A stretch of DNA of 64,000 nucleotides from Bin52 sp965213935 (GTDB lineage Bacteria > Pseudomonadota > Alphaproteobacteria > Thalassobaculales > Thalassobaculaceae): NCBI GenBank assembly GCA_965213935.1, contig CBDCAO010000012.1, positions 1,364,001 to 1,428,000 of the forward strand, given 5' to 3'. The notes below the pieces were generated by a model that saw nothing but the letters and a program-made list of their open reading frames with translations, ran no database searches and was not told where the DNA came from. Positions 20,721 to 29,880 of the stretch are shown here, in pieces. Both the position numbers and the translations under genes were made by a program. Position 1 is the stretch's first letter, and every line of letters begins with the position of its first letter.

Positions 20721-21764
20721 GTGCCACGGGTCCTCCAGGCAATGGCCGGCGCCCGCCACGGCGGCGCCGAGGCCTTCTTCACCCGTCTGGCACCTGCCCT
20801 GCACCGCGCCGGACTCGACCAGGAGGTGGTGATCCGGCGTGACCGGGCGCGGGCCGACACCCTGCGTGACGCCGGGCTCCGGCCGCACGAGCTGGCCTTC
20901 GGAGGACCGCTCGACCTGCTCACGCCACTGCGGTTGCGGAGGCTCGCGAGGTCGTACCGGCCGGACCTGGTGCTGACCTGGATGAACCGTGCGACGACCA
21001 GAATGCCGGCAGGTCCGTGGCAGCACGTGGCCCGGCTCGGCGGATACTATGACCTGCGGTACTACCGGCGCTGCGACCACCTGGTCGGCAACACGCCCGA
21101 TATCGTGCGCCATGTCGTTGCGGGCGGATGGCCGGTCGACCGCGCCCACTACATTCCCAACTTCGTCGATACCCGGCCTGGAACCGCCATCGACCGCTCG
21201 ACGCTGGCGACACCGCCGGGAGCACCGGTGCTGGTGGCGCTCGGCCGCCTGCATCCGAACAAGGCGTTCGACACCCTGATCCAGGCGCTGGTCCTCGTTC
21301 CCGACGCGGTCCTGTGGCTGGCTGGAGAAGGCCCGGAGCGGCAACGGCTCGAGGATCTGGCGGTGACCACCGGTACCGCGACCCGGGTCCGGTTCCTGGG
21401 CTGGAGGCGCGACACGGCGGACATCATTGCCGCGGCCGACCTGCTGGTCAGCCCGTCTCGCCACGAACCTCTTGGCAACGTCATCCTGGAAGGCTGGGCG
21501 CAGCGCCGTCCGGTCGTGGCAACGCAGAGTGCCGGTGCCCGCCACCTGCTGGATGACCGGCGCACCGGGCTGCTTTGTCCGGTCGATGACGCGCCGGCGC
21601 TGGCCGGGGCGATCCGGACAGTGCTCGGGAACACGGACCTGGCCTCGCGCCTCGCCGCAGCAGGTGCCGCGGCCTGCGACGCGTCCTTCAGCGAACGCAG
21701 GGTGGTCAACGCCTGGCTCGACCTGTTCTGCCGGGTCACGGCCGGACAGTCATGCGAGCGGTGA
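20721..21764 (+). CDS. Glycosyltransferase family 4-like protein
   Basis: A GT-B fold glycosyltransferase of 347 residues. The N-terminus VLQAMAGARHGGAEAFF carries the GGAE loop, the middle has LVALGRLHPNKAFDTLI, and the donor-site segment VSPSRHEPLGNVILEGWAQ contains the conserved E-x7-E (here EPLGNVILE). It would transfer a sugar from a nucleotide donor onto a membrane or extracellular acceptor. The start is taken at GTG 20721, 26 bases after the VOC stop, because it precedes the conserved VLQAM sequence; no strong ribosome site is visible. Its place in an otherwise metabolic run is unexplained, and it may be transcribed on its own. Confidence 0.85.
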   Translation: MPRVLQAMAGARHGGAEAFFTRLAPALHRAGLDQEVVIRRDRARADTLRDAGLRPHELAFGGPLDLLTPLRLRRLARSYRPDLVLTWMNRATTRMPAGPWQHVARLGGYYDLRYYRRCDHLVGNTPDIVRHVVAGGWPVDRAHYIPNFVDTRPGTAIDRSTLATPPGAPVLVALGRLHPNKAFDTLIQALVLVPDAVLWLAGEGPERQRLEDLAVTTGTATRVRFLGWRRDTADIIAAADLLVSPSRHEPLGNVILEGWAQRRPVVATQSAGARHLLDDRRTGLLCPVDDAPALAGAIRTVLGNTDLASRLAAAGAAACDASFSERRVVNAWLDLFCRVTAGQSCER

Positions 21765-21988
21765 TGCGGGAGCGCGGCGTCCGTGCGACGGATTGACTCG
21801 CCCGCCGCCCAACTGTCATAAACCGGCTCTCCGACGAGGCGGTCGGGCCGGGACCGGCCTGCGCGGCGGGAAACCGGATGGAGGCTCCGACCAGTGGAGG
21901 CTGACAAGAGCCGGTACCGCGATCGTCGCGCCCGGCCCGGGGACACGCAGGAAGCGTCAGCACGCCGTAAGCGGGTATCTGCCCGGTC

Positions 21989-22654
21989 ATGAGACTTGCC
22001 ATGTGCCTGATGCCGGCAGTGATGCTTTGGCTGGCCGTACTTCCGATCAGCGCTCCGGCGACGGACAGAAGGGCCGAGCGCCAGTCCTACGGCGAGGCGA
22101 TGCGGTGGTACCGCGAGCGGGCCGAGGCCGGAGACCCGAAGGCACAGTTCTATTACGGCTTGGCGCTCGAGAACGGAGCCCAGGGCACGCTGGACCCGGA
22201 AGCGGCGGTCGAGTGGTATGCGCGCGCGGCCGCAGTCGGTCACGCCATGGCGCAGTTCAAGCTCGGACTGATCCGCCAGTTCGGCACCGTCGGTGCGACC
22301 GACCCCGTCGAGGCGCGCCGCCTCTACGGCCTTGCCGCCGCCCAGGGGCTCGCCGAGGCGGGCTACAACCTCGCGGTGATGCTGGAGGACGGTACCGGTG
22401 GTCCGGCGGACCGCGCGCGGGCCCGTGACCTGTTCGAGGCCGCCGCGCGCGACGGCTTCGGCCTTGCCTTGCTGCATCTGGCCAGGCTGGCCGGGGACGG
22501 TGATGATCCCGACCTGGTCCGCTCCCTGGCATGGGCGCTGCTCGCGGAACGCGCCGGAGTGGCCGCGGCCGAAGCGTTCGGTGACACCCTGCGCCAGTCC
22601 CTGACCCCGGAGCAGGTCCGTCAGGCCGAAGACCTGGCTTCCACCTGGAGATAG
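21989..22654 (+). CDS. Secreted Sel1-repeat protein
   Basis: A 221-residue protein with a signal peptide (MLWLAVLPISAPAT region) followed by four Sel1-like tetratricopeptide units. These start at AEAGDPKAQFYYGLALENG, AAVGHAMAQFKLGLIRQFG, AAQGLAEAGYNLAVMLEDG and ARDGFGLALLHLARLAGDG. Sel1 repeats mediate protein-protein contacts. It would act in the periplasm or at the cell surface. The downstream DUF3445 gene begins five bases after its stop, indicating translational coupling. The function is unknown. Confidence 0.85.
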   Translation: MRLAMCLMPAVMLWLAVLPISAPATDRRAERQSYGEAMRWYRERAEAGDPKAQFYYGLALENGAQGTLDPEAAVEWYARAAAVGHAMAQFKLGLIRQFGTVGATDPVEARRLYGLAAAQGLAEAGYNLAVMLEDGTGGPADRARARDLFEAAARDGFGLALLHLARLAGDGDDPDLVRSLAWALLAERAGVAAAEAFGDTLRQSLTPEQVRQAEDLASTWR

Positions 22655-22659
22655 TCGGG

Positions 22660-23553
22660 ATGCTGCGTCCGCGGTACCTGCCGTTTCTTTCCGGGCAGTA
22701 CCGGATGGCGATGGGCCTGCAGACCCTGGATCCGGCCGACTGGATCGAGCCCGACGAGAACCTTGCCGGCGAACTGGAGGAGAAGGACCGGCTCCTTGCG
22801 ACCCGCCACGCGGACGTGTTCCAGTGCCGTTCCGCCAGTCGCCCCGCGCAGCAGGAGACCCTCGATCTGCTGGTCGACCACATGGTCTGCCACCACCCCG
22901 GCCTTCTGGTCCGGCATGACGATGGTGTCACGCTTCCGCAGATCGGCAGGACATATGTCTTCGACGACTGGCGGGACGCTCCCCTCGACCTCGCGGGCCG
23001 CCTGGTGCAGGAGGACTTTTTGCTGCTGTCCCCGGGCGACCGGGGATACGTGCTCGAGGCCGCCTCGCTGTGCTTTCCATCGCGCTGGCGGCTGGTCGAG
23101 AAGATGGGCCACGTGCTCGCGGACATCCACGACCCGGTGCCGGGCTACGCCGAACGGCTGGCGCGGCCGGTCGACCGCTTCTTCACCCACCTGTCGGAAG
23201 CCCGCCCGGTCTGGCGGGTCAACTGGTCGGTCACGGATGACCCGACGCTGTTCCAGACCGTGCGCCACACCCGTCCCGAGGCTGCGCCGGTCACGCGGGA
23301 CGACGCGGGAAAACGGCTGTGGCTGCGGTGCGAACGCCAGACCCTGCGCCGGTTGCCGGAGTGTGGCTGGGCCCTGTTTACGGTCAAGACCCATGTCGAC
23401 CCGATCGCCGCGCTGCGGCGGCACCCGGAGGCGGCGGCAGCGCTGGCCGGGTCGATCCGCAGCCTGCCGGCCGCCATGCAGGGCTACAAGAACATCGCGC
23501 ATTTCCGCCAGCCGCTGCTCGAGTGGCTGGACGCGGCGGCTGCCGGCTGCTGA
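22660..23553 (+). CDS. Haem-dependent oxidative N-demethylase family protein (DUF3445)
   Basis: A 297-residue protein matching the DUF3445 family, whose characterised members are the alpha subunits of haem-dependent oxidative N-demethylases that remove methyl groups from dimethylamine-type substrates. Recognisable segments are PFLSGQYRMAMGLQTLD near the start, VCFPSRWRLVEKMG-type sequence (here SLCFPSRWRLVEKMG) and VNWSVTDD. The ATG at 22660 has GGAG nine bases upstream inside the Sel1 stop region. No beta and gamma subunits follow, so it may work alone or with unlinked partners. It would fit the amine-oxidation theme of the two DAO-GcvT flavoproteins in this window. Confidence 0.85.
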   Translation: MLRPRYLPFLSGQYRMAMGLQTLDPADWIEPDENLAGELEEKDRLLATRHADVFQCRSASRPAQQETLDLLVDHMVCHHPGLLVRHDDGVTLPQIGRTYVFDDWRDAPLDLAGRLVQEDFLLLSPGDRGYVLEAASLCFPSRWRLVEKMGHVLADIHDPVPGYAERLARPVDRFFTHLSEARPVWRVNWSVTDDPTLFQTVRHTRPEAAPVTRDDAGKRLWLRCERQTLRRLPECGWALFTVKTHVDPIAALRRHPEAAAALAGSIRSLPAAMQGYKNIAHFRQPLLEWLDAAAAGC

Positions 23554-23559
23554 GGCGGG

Positions 23560-25110
23560 TTACGTCGTCGGGCGGTCCCCGTCCTCCCCGGCGAGCTGGT
23601 CGCGCAGCACCGTCTTCAGGATCTTGCCGTAGTTGTTCTTCGCCAGACCCTCGACGAAACGGTAGTCCCGCGGGCGCTTGAACCGGGCGATGGACTGCAG
23701 GCACAGCCGGTCGAGCTCATCGGCGGTCACGGTCTCGCCGGGGACCGGCACAACGAACGCCACCACCTCCTCGCCCCAGTCGGTGTGTGGCCGGCCGACA
23801 ACCGCGCATTCGAACACCGCCGCATGGGTCAGCAGCACCTCCTCGATCTCGCGCGGATAGATGTTGGTCCCGCCGGAGATGATCATGTCCTTGGAGCGGT
23901 CCTTGAGCGTGAGAAACCCCTCGCTGTCCATGGCGCCGACATCCCCGGTCCACAGCCAGCCGTCGCGCAACGCCGCCGCCGTTGCCCCCGGGTTGTTCCA
24001 GTAGCCCGCCATGACGACATCGCCCCTGCAGGTGATCTCCCCGACCTCGCCCGGCCCGAGTGCCTCTCCGTCTTCGTCGACGATTCGCACCTCGACATCG
24101 GTCCGCGCAATGCCGGCTGATGCCAGGCGCTCGTGCCAGCGGGGGTGTCCTCGGTCCTCGAACAGGCGTTTCGGCAGCACGCTAATGGTCATCGGCGCCT
24201 CGCCCTGGCCATAGATCTGCACGAAGCGGCTGCCGATGACCTCGAGGGCGCGCAGCGTGTCGGCGAGATACATCGGAGCGCCGCCATACACGATGGTCTT
24301 CAGATTGGTCTGGTCCGCCTCGGCGAAGGCGCCGGAATTCACCAGCCGGGTCACCATGGTCGGCGCAAGGAAGAAGCTGCACCCCGGCCACGTCCGGATC
24401 AGCGCCAGCGCCTCGTCGACGTCGAACCCGCCGCTTTCCGGGATCACGTTGTTCGCGCCGCGCGCCACGTGGGGAAGCGCGTACAGACCCGAGCCGTGGC
24501 TCATCGGCGCAGCGTGGATCATGCAGTCGGTCGGGTCGATGGCATCGACGTCGGCCAGGTAGTTCATGGTCATCGAGTACAGGTTGCGGTGCGTGAGCAT
24601 GGCGCCCTTCGGCCGGCCGGTTGTCCCCGAGGTGTAGAAAAGCCAGGCGAGGTCGTCCGGCCCGACCTCGGCCGGCGCCACGGGATCGCCCTGCGCAAGC
24701 GCGCTGTACTCGTCAGACCCGGCGACCAGGATCCGGAGTTCCCGGGGCAGCGCGGATACCGCCTCGCCCACGGCGGCGAGCAGGTTTTCCGACGCCACGA
24801 CCAGCTGCGCGCCGCTGTCTTCCAGGATGTAGGAGAATTCGCGCGGATGCAGCCTGGCATTGACTGGCACCGCCGCAAGCCCGGCATGCCAGCACGCGTA
24901 GAGAACCTCGAGGTAGGCCACGCAGTTGGTCATGACCAGCGCCACCCTGTCGCTCCGCTCGAGTCCCAGGGAGCCGCGCATGGCACCAGCGAGCCGACCC
25001 ACCTTCGTGGCCAGTTCGCCGTAGTCGAGGACGACACCATTGCCGTGGGACACGGCGGGCCGCGCGGCATTGGTCTGCGCCGCGCGCACCAGGGTTCCGG
25101 CAATATTCAT
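23560..25110 (-). CDS. Acyl-CoA synthetase (AMP-forming)
   Basis: A 516-residue ANL-family ligase that activates a carboxylic acid to acyl-AMP and then acyl-CoA. The core motif YTSGTTGRPKGAMLTHRN is near residues 170-187, the A8 segment near WTGDVGAMDSEGFLTLKDRSKDM, and the C-terminal domain ends with the acylation lysine in KNNYGKILKT. The substrate is unclear; the sequence resembles medium- and long-chain or aryl FadD-like enzymes. It converges on the DUF3445 gene and is divergent from the enolase-superfamily gene at 25362 across 251 bases that should hold both promoters. The start at 25110 is the ATG before NIAGTLVRAAQ. Confidence 0.92.
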   Translation of the reverse strand: MNIAGTLVRAAQTNAARPAVSHGNGVVLDYGELATKVGRLAGAMRGSLGLERSDRVALVMTNCVAYLEVLYACWHAGLAAVPVNARLHPREFSYILEDSGAQLVVASENLLAAVGEAVSALPRELRILVAGSDEYSALAQGDPVAPAEVGPDDLAWLFYTSGTTGRPKGAMLTHRNLYSMTMNYLADVDAIDPTDCMIHAAPMSHGSGLYALPHVARGANNVIPESGGFDVDEALALIRTWPGCSFFLAPTMVTRLVNSGAFAEADQTNLKTIVYGGAPMYLADTLRALEVIGSRFVQIYGQGEAPMTISVLPKRLFEDRGHPRWHERLASAGIARTDVEVRIVDEDGEALGPGEVGEITCRGDVVMAGYWNNPGATAAALRDGWLWTGDVGAMDSEGFLTLKDRSKDMIISGGTNIYPREIEEVLLTHAAVFECAVVGRPHTDWGEEVVAFVVPVPGETVTADELDRLCLQSIARFKRPRDYRFVEGLAKNNYGKILKTVLRDQLAGEDGDRPTT

Positions 25111-25361
25111 GATCGCGGCCTCCCGTCACTCGATGACGCGTCCGTTCCGAATACCACAATGCGGCGTCATCCGGTGGAGTAGAGTGTCGCACGGGGCCGG
25201 CACCGCGCCCGGGACCGGTTGCCCCGCGTCGTGAACAGACCACCGGAGACTGGCGTTCCGCTGCGGACACCGAAACCATGACGGGAAACTGCGAGCCAGG
25301 GACATCGCGCAGGGGCGAACCGCCCGGTCCTTCGGACGCGGGATACGAGGGAGAGAGTTTC

Positions 25362-26444
25362 ATGAAGATCAGCGCCGTGCGCACCCGCCACCTCCGCGCG
25401 CCGTGGACCGAACCGCCCCGGTTCGGACCGGTGGTGCCGGAGACACGCGATATCTTGGTGGTCGAGGTCGAGACCGCAGACGGGATCACCGGCATGGGCT
25501 ACCTGCTGCTGCTGCGCGGGGGCGTGCCGACCGTGACCGCCTGTCTGCACGAACTGATCATTCCCGAGATCATCGGGCGCGACGCCACCGACATCGAGGG
25601 GATCTGGCAGCACCTGTGGCAACGCACCTACTGGATGGGCCGCATGGGGGTGACGGTCATGGCGCTCTCGGCGGTCGACATCGCACTGTGGGACGCACTC
25701 GGCCGCAGGACCGGGCTGCCGCTGCACCGGTTGTGGGGCCATTGCAACGACTCGGTGCGCGCCTACGGCAGCGGCTGCTGGCGCGGCTACGGCCCCGAGG
25801 GCATGGTCGAGCGGGCACAACGCTACGTCGACGACGGGTTCGACGCCATCAAGATGCAGTGCGCCCACCTGTTCGACCGGCACCAGGACGTGCGCAACGT
25901 CGCACTGATGCGCGAGGCGCTCGGCCCGCGGGTCGAGATCATGATCGACTGCAACATGGGATGGACCGCGGACGAGGCCATCGTCACCGGCAGGCAGTTC
26001 GAGGCCTTCGACCTCTATTGGCTGGAAGAACCGGTGGTCTGCGAGGACTTCGCCGGCTACGCCCGCATCGCCGACGCGCTCGACCTCAGGATCGTCGGAG
26101 GCGAAAGCCACTTCACCCGGTTCGACCTGCGTCCGTTCTTCGAGCACCCGCGCATTCCGATCCTGCAGCCGGATGTCATGCGCGGCGGGCTGACGGAGCT
26201 GCGCAAGATCGCAACGGTCGCCGACACCTACGGCATGACCATCGCTCCGCACCTGTTTCCGGAACTCATGATCCAGATCATGGCCTCGATTCCCAACCCG
26301 AGCTGGCTGGAATACGTCAACTGGATGGACGATGCCTGGATCGACCCGGTACTCCCGCATGCGGGGATGGTCACGCCGCCGGAACGCCCGGGCCACGGCC
26401 TCGCCTTCCGGCCGGACTTCCTGGCGGAATTCCAGGTGGACTGA
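25362..26444 (+). CDS. Mandelate racemase/muconate lactonising-family (enolase superfamily) enzyme
   Basis: A 360-residue enolase-superfamily protein that would abstract a proton alpha to a carboxylate with a Mg2+-bound enolate. The N-terminal capping domain (about 1-125) is followed by the barrel. The second-strand base motif reads IKMQCA, so the usual KxK is K-M-Q. The metal ligands fall in MIDCNMGWT, WLEEPV and GGESHF, and the opposite-side His is in IAPHLFPE. The pattern with a distal catalytic His resembles acid-sugar dehydratases. The start at 25362 follows a GAGGGAGAGAG ribosome site; an earlier ATG at 25278 would add 28 residues of poor quality. Confidence 0.9.
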   Translation: MKISAVRTRHLRAPWTEPPRFGPVVPETRDILVVEVETADGITGMGYLLLLRGGVPTVTACLHELIIPEIIGRDATDIEGIWQHLWQRTYWMGRMGVTVMALSAVDIALWDALGRRTGLPLHRLWGHCNDSVRAYGSGCWRGYGPEGMVERAQRYVDDGFDAIKMQCAHLFDRHQDVRNVALMREALGPRVEIMIDCNMGWTADEAIVTGRQFEAFDLYWLEEPVVCEDFAGYARIADALDLRIVGGESHFTRFDLRPFFEHPRIPILQPDVMRGGLTELRKIATVADTYGMTIAPHLFPELMIQIMASIPNPSWLEYVNWMDDAWIDPVLPHAGMVTPPERPGHGLAFRPDFLAEFQVD

Positions 26445-26450
26445 CCGGAC

Positions 26451-28883
26451 CTACCCGCGCAGCCTGAGACCGTCAGGATCGAACGGCGGGCGTTCGAGCA
26501 GGACCGCCCGGTGCGCAAGGCCCAGCAGCGCAACATCGAAGACCGCGCCGGCGGCGACGTGGTCGGTGGCAATGAAGGCGAGCGCAAGCGAGGCGCCGGC
26601 GTGCCAGCTGTAGGCGCCGGAGCTCACCCGGCCAACCGCCGCTCCGCCGTCGGGCAGAAAGATCGGCTCGTCGCCAGCCGCATCCGCAGTGCCGGTCTCC
26701 ACCTCGAGCATCACCAGCTTCTCGCGCGGCGCCCTGTCACGCAGGTCCAGCCAGGCATCGCGGCCAAGGAATGCGGGCTTGTCGTCGCGCACCAGACGCT
26801 CAAGCCCGACCTCGTGCGGCCAGTACTCCGGCGAATACTCACGCCCCCAGCTTCCGTACCCCTTCTCGACCCTGAGCGAGAGGAGCGCGCGCGAACCGGC
26901 GGGACGGACACCGAAGTCCCCGCCGGCCTCGAGCAGGGCAAGGAACAGCTCCCGCTGGTCTTCCTCGGCAACATAGATCTCCCAGCCGAGGTCGCCGCTG
27001 AAGGACATCCTCAGGCCGATCGCGTCAAGCCCTCCCACCGTCATCTGCCGCGCGCGGGCGAACCCGAAGCTCTCGCTGGACAGGTCGGTGTTGGTCAGCC
27101 GCTGCAGGATCCTGCGGGAGTCCGGTCCGGCAAGGTTGAATCCGGCAAGCTCGGCGCTGCGCGAGCGCAGGTCGACCTCCGGCGGCCGCGGCACCATGGC
27201 AAGCAGACGACGGTGAAGCCCCTCTGCCGCGCCCGACCCGATCACCAGGTAGCGTTCCTCCTCCAGGCAGGTGACGGTGAAGTCCGCGGCAACGCCGCCG
27301 CGCAGTCCGAGCACGGGGGTGAGGCAGGAGCGGCCCGGCGAGGCCGGCACGCGGTTCGCCACCACCTGGTCGAGCCAGTCGCGGGCCCCGGGGCCGCTGA
27401 CCTCGTACTTGGCGTAGGTGGAGATATCGAGGATACCCGCCCGTTCGCGCAACGCCCGGCACTCCTCGCCGACCGATCCAAACCAGTGCTGGCGTTCGAA
27501 CCCGGCACTGTCCCGGGGGTCGACCCCGGATGTGGCGTACCACAACGCATGTTCCCAGCCGGCGTTGAGCCCGAACACTGCCCCGCGGTCGCGCTGCTCG
27601 TCCCGGGCGGGGCGTGTGCGGACCGGCCGGCCCGCCTCGCGTTCCTCGTGCGGAAAGTGGATCCTGAACCGGTTCGAATAGCAGTCGAGCGCCCTCGCCC
27701 GGACGAATTCCCTGGTGGTCCAGCCGTCGTAGCGCGCCACGTCCCACGGAAACAGGTCGAGCTCCGGCTCGCCCTCGACGATCCACTGCGCGAGCACCTG
27801 CCCGAGGCCGCCGCACTGGCTGAAGCCGGGAATGATGCCGACACAGCAGTAGTAACCCGGAAGGTCCGGAACCGGGCCGAGCAGTGCTGCCGCATCGGGA
27901 GACCAGATCATCGGCCCGTTGATGACCCGGCGGATCCCCGCGGTCTCGAGTGCCGGCACCCGCGCGCAGGCCCGCATCACGTTCTCGGATATCCGGTCGA
28001 GGTCGTCGGGAAACAGTTCGTGCCCGAAGTCCTGCGGCGTGCCGTCCTCGGCCCAGAACCGCCCGTCGCGTTCGTAGGCCCCGACCAGGAGTCCCTGGCC
28101 TTCCTGACGCAGGTAGTACTCGCCGTCCCGATCGGAGACCGAGGGCAGACGGCACCCGAGGGCGGCAACCTGGGGGATGGTCTCGGTCACGAAATACTGG
28201 TGTTCCATCGGAACCAGCGGCAGGTCGAGCCCGGCCATCGCACCGACTTCCCGCGCCCAGAGCCCGGCGGCATTGACCACCACCGCGGTCCGGATCGTTC
28301 CCTTCGGCGTGACGACCTCCCAGCTGCCGTCACCCCGGGCCAGCGTGCCAGTCACGGGCGTGAAGCGATGAATGGCCGCCCCCCTGGCGCGGGCGGCGGC
28401 GGCGAAGGCCTGGGTGACACCGGACGGATCGACGTTGCCGCCGTCGGGCTCGAACATCACGCAGCGGATGTCGTCGAACTCGACCAGCGGGTGCATGTCC
28501 CGGGCATCGGCGTGGGAGAGCTCGTGGAAGTCGACCCCGAAGGAGCGCGCCTTGGCCGCCTGGATTCGCAGCTGGTGCTCACGCTCGCGAGTCTGCGCCA
28601 GGTACAGCGCACCCGGGCGGAAAATCCCGCAGCTCTGTCCGGTCTCGCGCTCGAGTTCGTCATAGAGCCGCATCGTGTAGTACTGAAGACGCGAGATGTT
28701 GTTGGTATCGTGCAGCCCGTGGATATTGGCCGCCGCGTGCCACGTCGATCCCGAGGTCAGTTCGTCGCGCTCGAGCAGCACGATGTCGCTCCAGCCCAGC
28801 CTGGCGAGGTGGTAGAGAATGCTGCATCCGACGACACCGCCACCGATGACAACGGCTCGGGCATGGGAGGGCAGGTCGCTCAC
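26451..28883 (-). CDS. FAD-dependent DAO-GcvT fusion dehydrogenase, copy 2
   Basis: A second dimethylglycine/sarcosine-dehydrogenase-like protein, again 810 residues when begun at GTG 28883 (GGAG eight bases upstream). The FAD motif AVVIGGGVVGCSILYH is at residues 9-24, the WHAA segment with the potential covalent-FAD histidine at about residue 46, and the GcvT half starts near residue 430 and ends with the ERPPFDPDGLRLRG tail. It has the same architecture as the gene at 14284-16716 but is clearly diverged, so the two probably use different methylated amines. It converges on the enolase-superfamily gene and diverges from the DMT exporter gene, with a 117-base intergenic region holding an AT-rich patch. 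The upstream in-frame extension to 29798 is antisense to that exporter gene and is rejected. Confidence 0.92.
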   Translation of the reverse strand: MSDLPSHARAVVIGGGVVGCSILYHLARLGWSDIVLLERDELTSGSTWHAAANIHGLHDTNNISRLQYYTMRLYDELERETGQSCGIFRPGALYLAQTREREHQLRIQAAKARSFGVDFHELSHADARDMHPLVEFDDIRCVMFEPDGGNVDPSGVTQAFAAAARARGAAIHRFTPVTGTLARGDGSWEVVTPKGTIRTAVVVNAAGLWAREVGAMAGLDLPLVPMEHQYFVTETIPQVAALGCRLPSVSDRDGEYYLRQEGQGLLVGAYERDGRFWAEDGTPQDFGHELFPDDLDRISENVMRACARVPALETAGIRRVINGPMIWSPDAAALLGPVPDLPGYYCCVGIIPGFSQCGGLGQVLAQWIVEGEPELDLFPWDVARYDGWTTREFVRARALDCYSNRFRIHFPHEEREAGRPVRTRPARDEQRDRGAVFGLNAGWEHALWYATSGVDPRDSAGFERQHWFGSVGEECRALRERAGILDISTYAKYEVSGPGARDWLDQVVANRVPASPGRSCLTPVLGLRGGVAADFTVTCLEEERYLVIGSGAAEGLHRRLLAMVPRPPEVDLRSRSAELAGFNLAGPDSRRILQRLTNTDLSSESFGFARARQMTVGGLDAIGLRMSFSGDLGWEIYVAEEDQRELFLALLEAGGDFGVRPAGSRALLSLRVEKGYGSWGREYSPEYWPHEVGLERLVRDDKPAFLGRDAWLDLRDRAPREKLVMLEVETGTADAAGDEPIFLPDGGAAVGRVSSGAYSWHAGASLALAFIATDHVAAGAVFDVALLGLAHRAVLLERPPFDPDGLRLRG

Positions 28884-28920
28884 TGGGAAGACTCCGGCAG
28901 TGTGGACGGCGCGGGCCAAG

Positions 28921-28926
28921 TATATA
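28921..28926 (-). promoter_or_regulatory. Possible -10 element for the copy-2 flavoprotein
   Basis: The GC-rich 117-base divergent region contains one AT patch, TATATA, 38 bases upstream of the GTG at 28883. Read on the minus strand it is a fair -10 box, and 17 bases further upstream TTTCGC is a poor -35. The AT patch stands out in its surroundings, but the -35 match is weak. Confidence 0.35.
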
Positions 28927-29000
28927 CGTGGACGCGCCGGTGCGCGAAAGACCCGACCGCGATCCCCCTCGCCGTACCACTTCCACTTCGGAGTGATCCG

Positions 29001-29876
29001 GTGATCCGCACGATCAGCCAGAAACCCCTCGCAGCCGTGGGCATGTTCTCGCTGGCCATCCTGCTGATCGCAGTGGTCGACACCACCTGCAAGGCATTCA
29101 CCGACGAGTTGCACGCCTTCCAGCTGGTCTGGGGCTACTTTCTCGGTGTGGCGATCACGGTCATCGGCTACTTCACGGCGCGACGGCAACGGCTGAAGGT
29201 GCTGTTCGCGACCCGGCGCCGGGCGCTCCAGCTCTGCCGTCCGGCGCTGCTGGCCGGCTCGGTCTCGACGCTGTTTCTCGGGCTTACCTATCTGCCGATC
29301 GCGGAGGTCACCGTCATCGGCTTCACCGCCCCGCTGTTCATCACGGTGATGTCTGTGGTGATGCTCAAGGAACGGGTCGGACCGCACCGCTGGGCGGCAG
29401 TGGCAATCGGGCTCGCGGGCGTGCTCATCGTCGTGCAGCCCGGTGGCGCGCTCTGGCACTGGTCCTCGATCATGCCGCTGGTCAGTGCCATGTTCTTCGC
29501 CATGTTCCAGATCGTCACCCGGATGCTGGCGCGGACCGAGTCGAGCGACACCACCCTCGTGCATACCGGGCTCGGGGCGCTGTTCTGGACCAGCCTGATG
29601 GCGCCGCTGGTATGGAAGGAGCCCGGTGCGCACCACTGGCTGGTGTTCCTCGCCACCGGGTTTCTCGGCGCACTCGCCCACATGCTGGTGATCGCGGCAT
29701 TCCGCCGTGGCGAGGCGTCGCTGATCGCGCCCTTCAACTACACCAAGCTGGTCTGGGTGGTCATACTCGGCTACCTGGTCTTCGGCGACATCCCGCATCC
29801 GGAAACCTGGATCGGGTCGGGAGTGATCGTCGCCGCCGGCTGCTACGTGCTCTACCGCGAGCGGCGGCGGACGTGA
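29001..29876 (+). CDS. EamA/DMT-family transporter
   Basis: A 291-residue inner-membrane protein of the drug/metabolite transporter superfamily with about ten helices. These form two EamA repeats, starting near residues 10 (LAAVGMFSLAILLIAVVD) and 155. Signature stretches include VTVIGFTAPLFITVMSVV and, in the second repeat, ASLIAPFNYTKLVW. Family members export amino acids, nucleosides or other metabolites; the substrate is unknown. The start is GTG 29001 behind GGAG spaced seven bases. The much longer frame upstream is antisense to the DAO-GcvT gene. Its stop lies five bases from the acyl-CoA dehydrogenase stop on the other strand. Confidence 0.92.
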   Translation: MIRTISQKPLAAVGMFSLAILLIAVVDTTCKAFTDELHAFQLVWGYFLGVAITVIGYFTARRQRLKVLFATRRRALQLCRPALLAGSVSTLFLGLTYLPIAEVTVIGFTAPLFITVMSVVMLKERVGPHRWAAVAIGLAGVLIVVQPGGALWHWSSIMPLVSAMFFAMFQIVTRMLARTESSDTTLVHTGLGALFWTSLMAPLVWKEPGAHHWLVFLATGFLGALAHMLVIAAFRRGEASLIAPFNYTKLVWVVILGYLVFGDIPHPETWIGSGVIVAAGCYVLYRERRRT

Positions 29877-29880
29877 CCGG

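Noticed and set aside
26511..29000. Very long plus-strand open frame before the DMT exporter
   Set aside because: Antisense to the well-supported DAO-GcvT gene; typical shadow composition of GC-rich codon positions.
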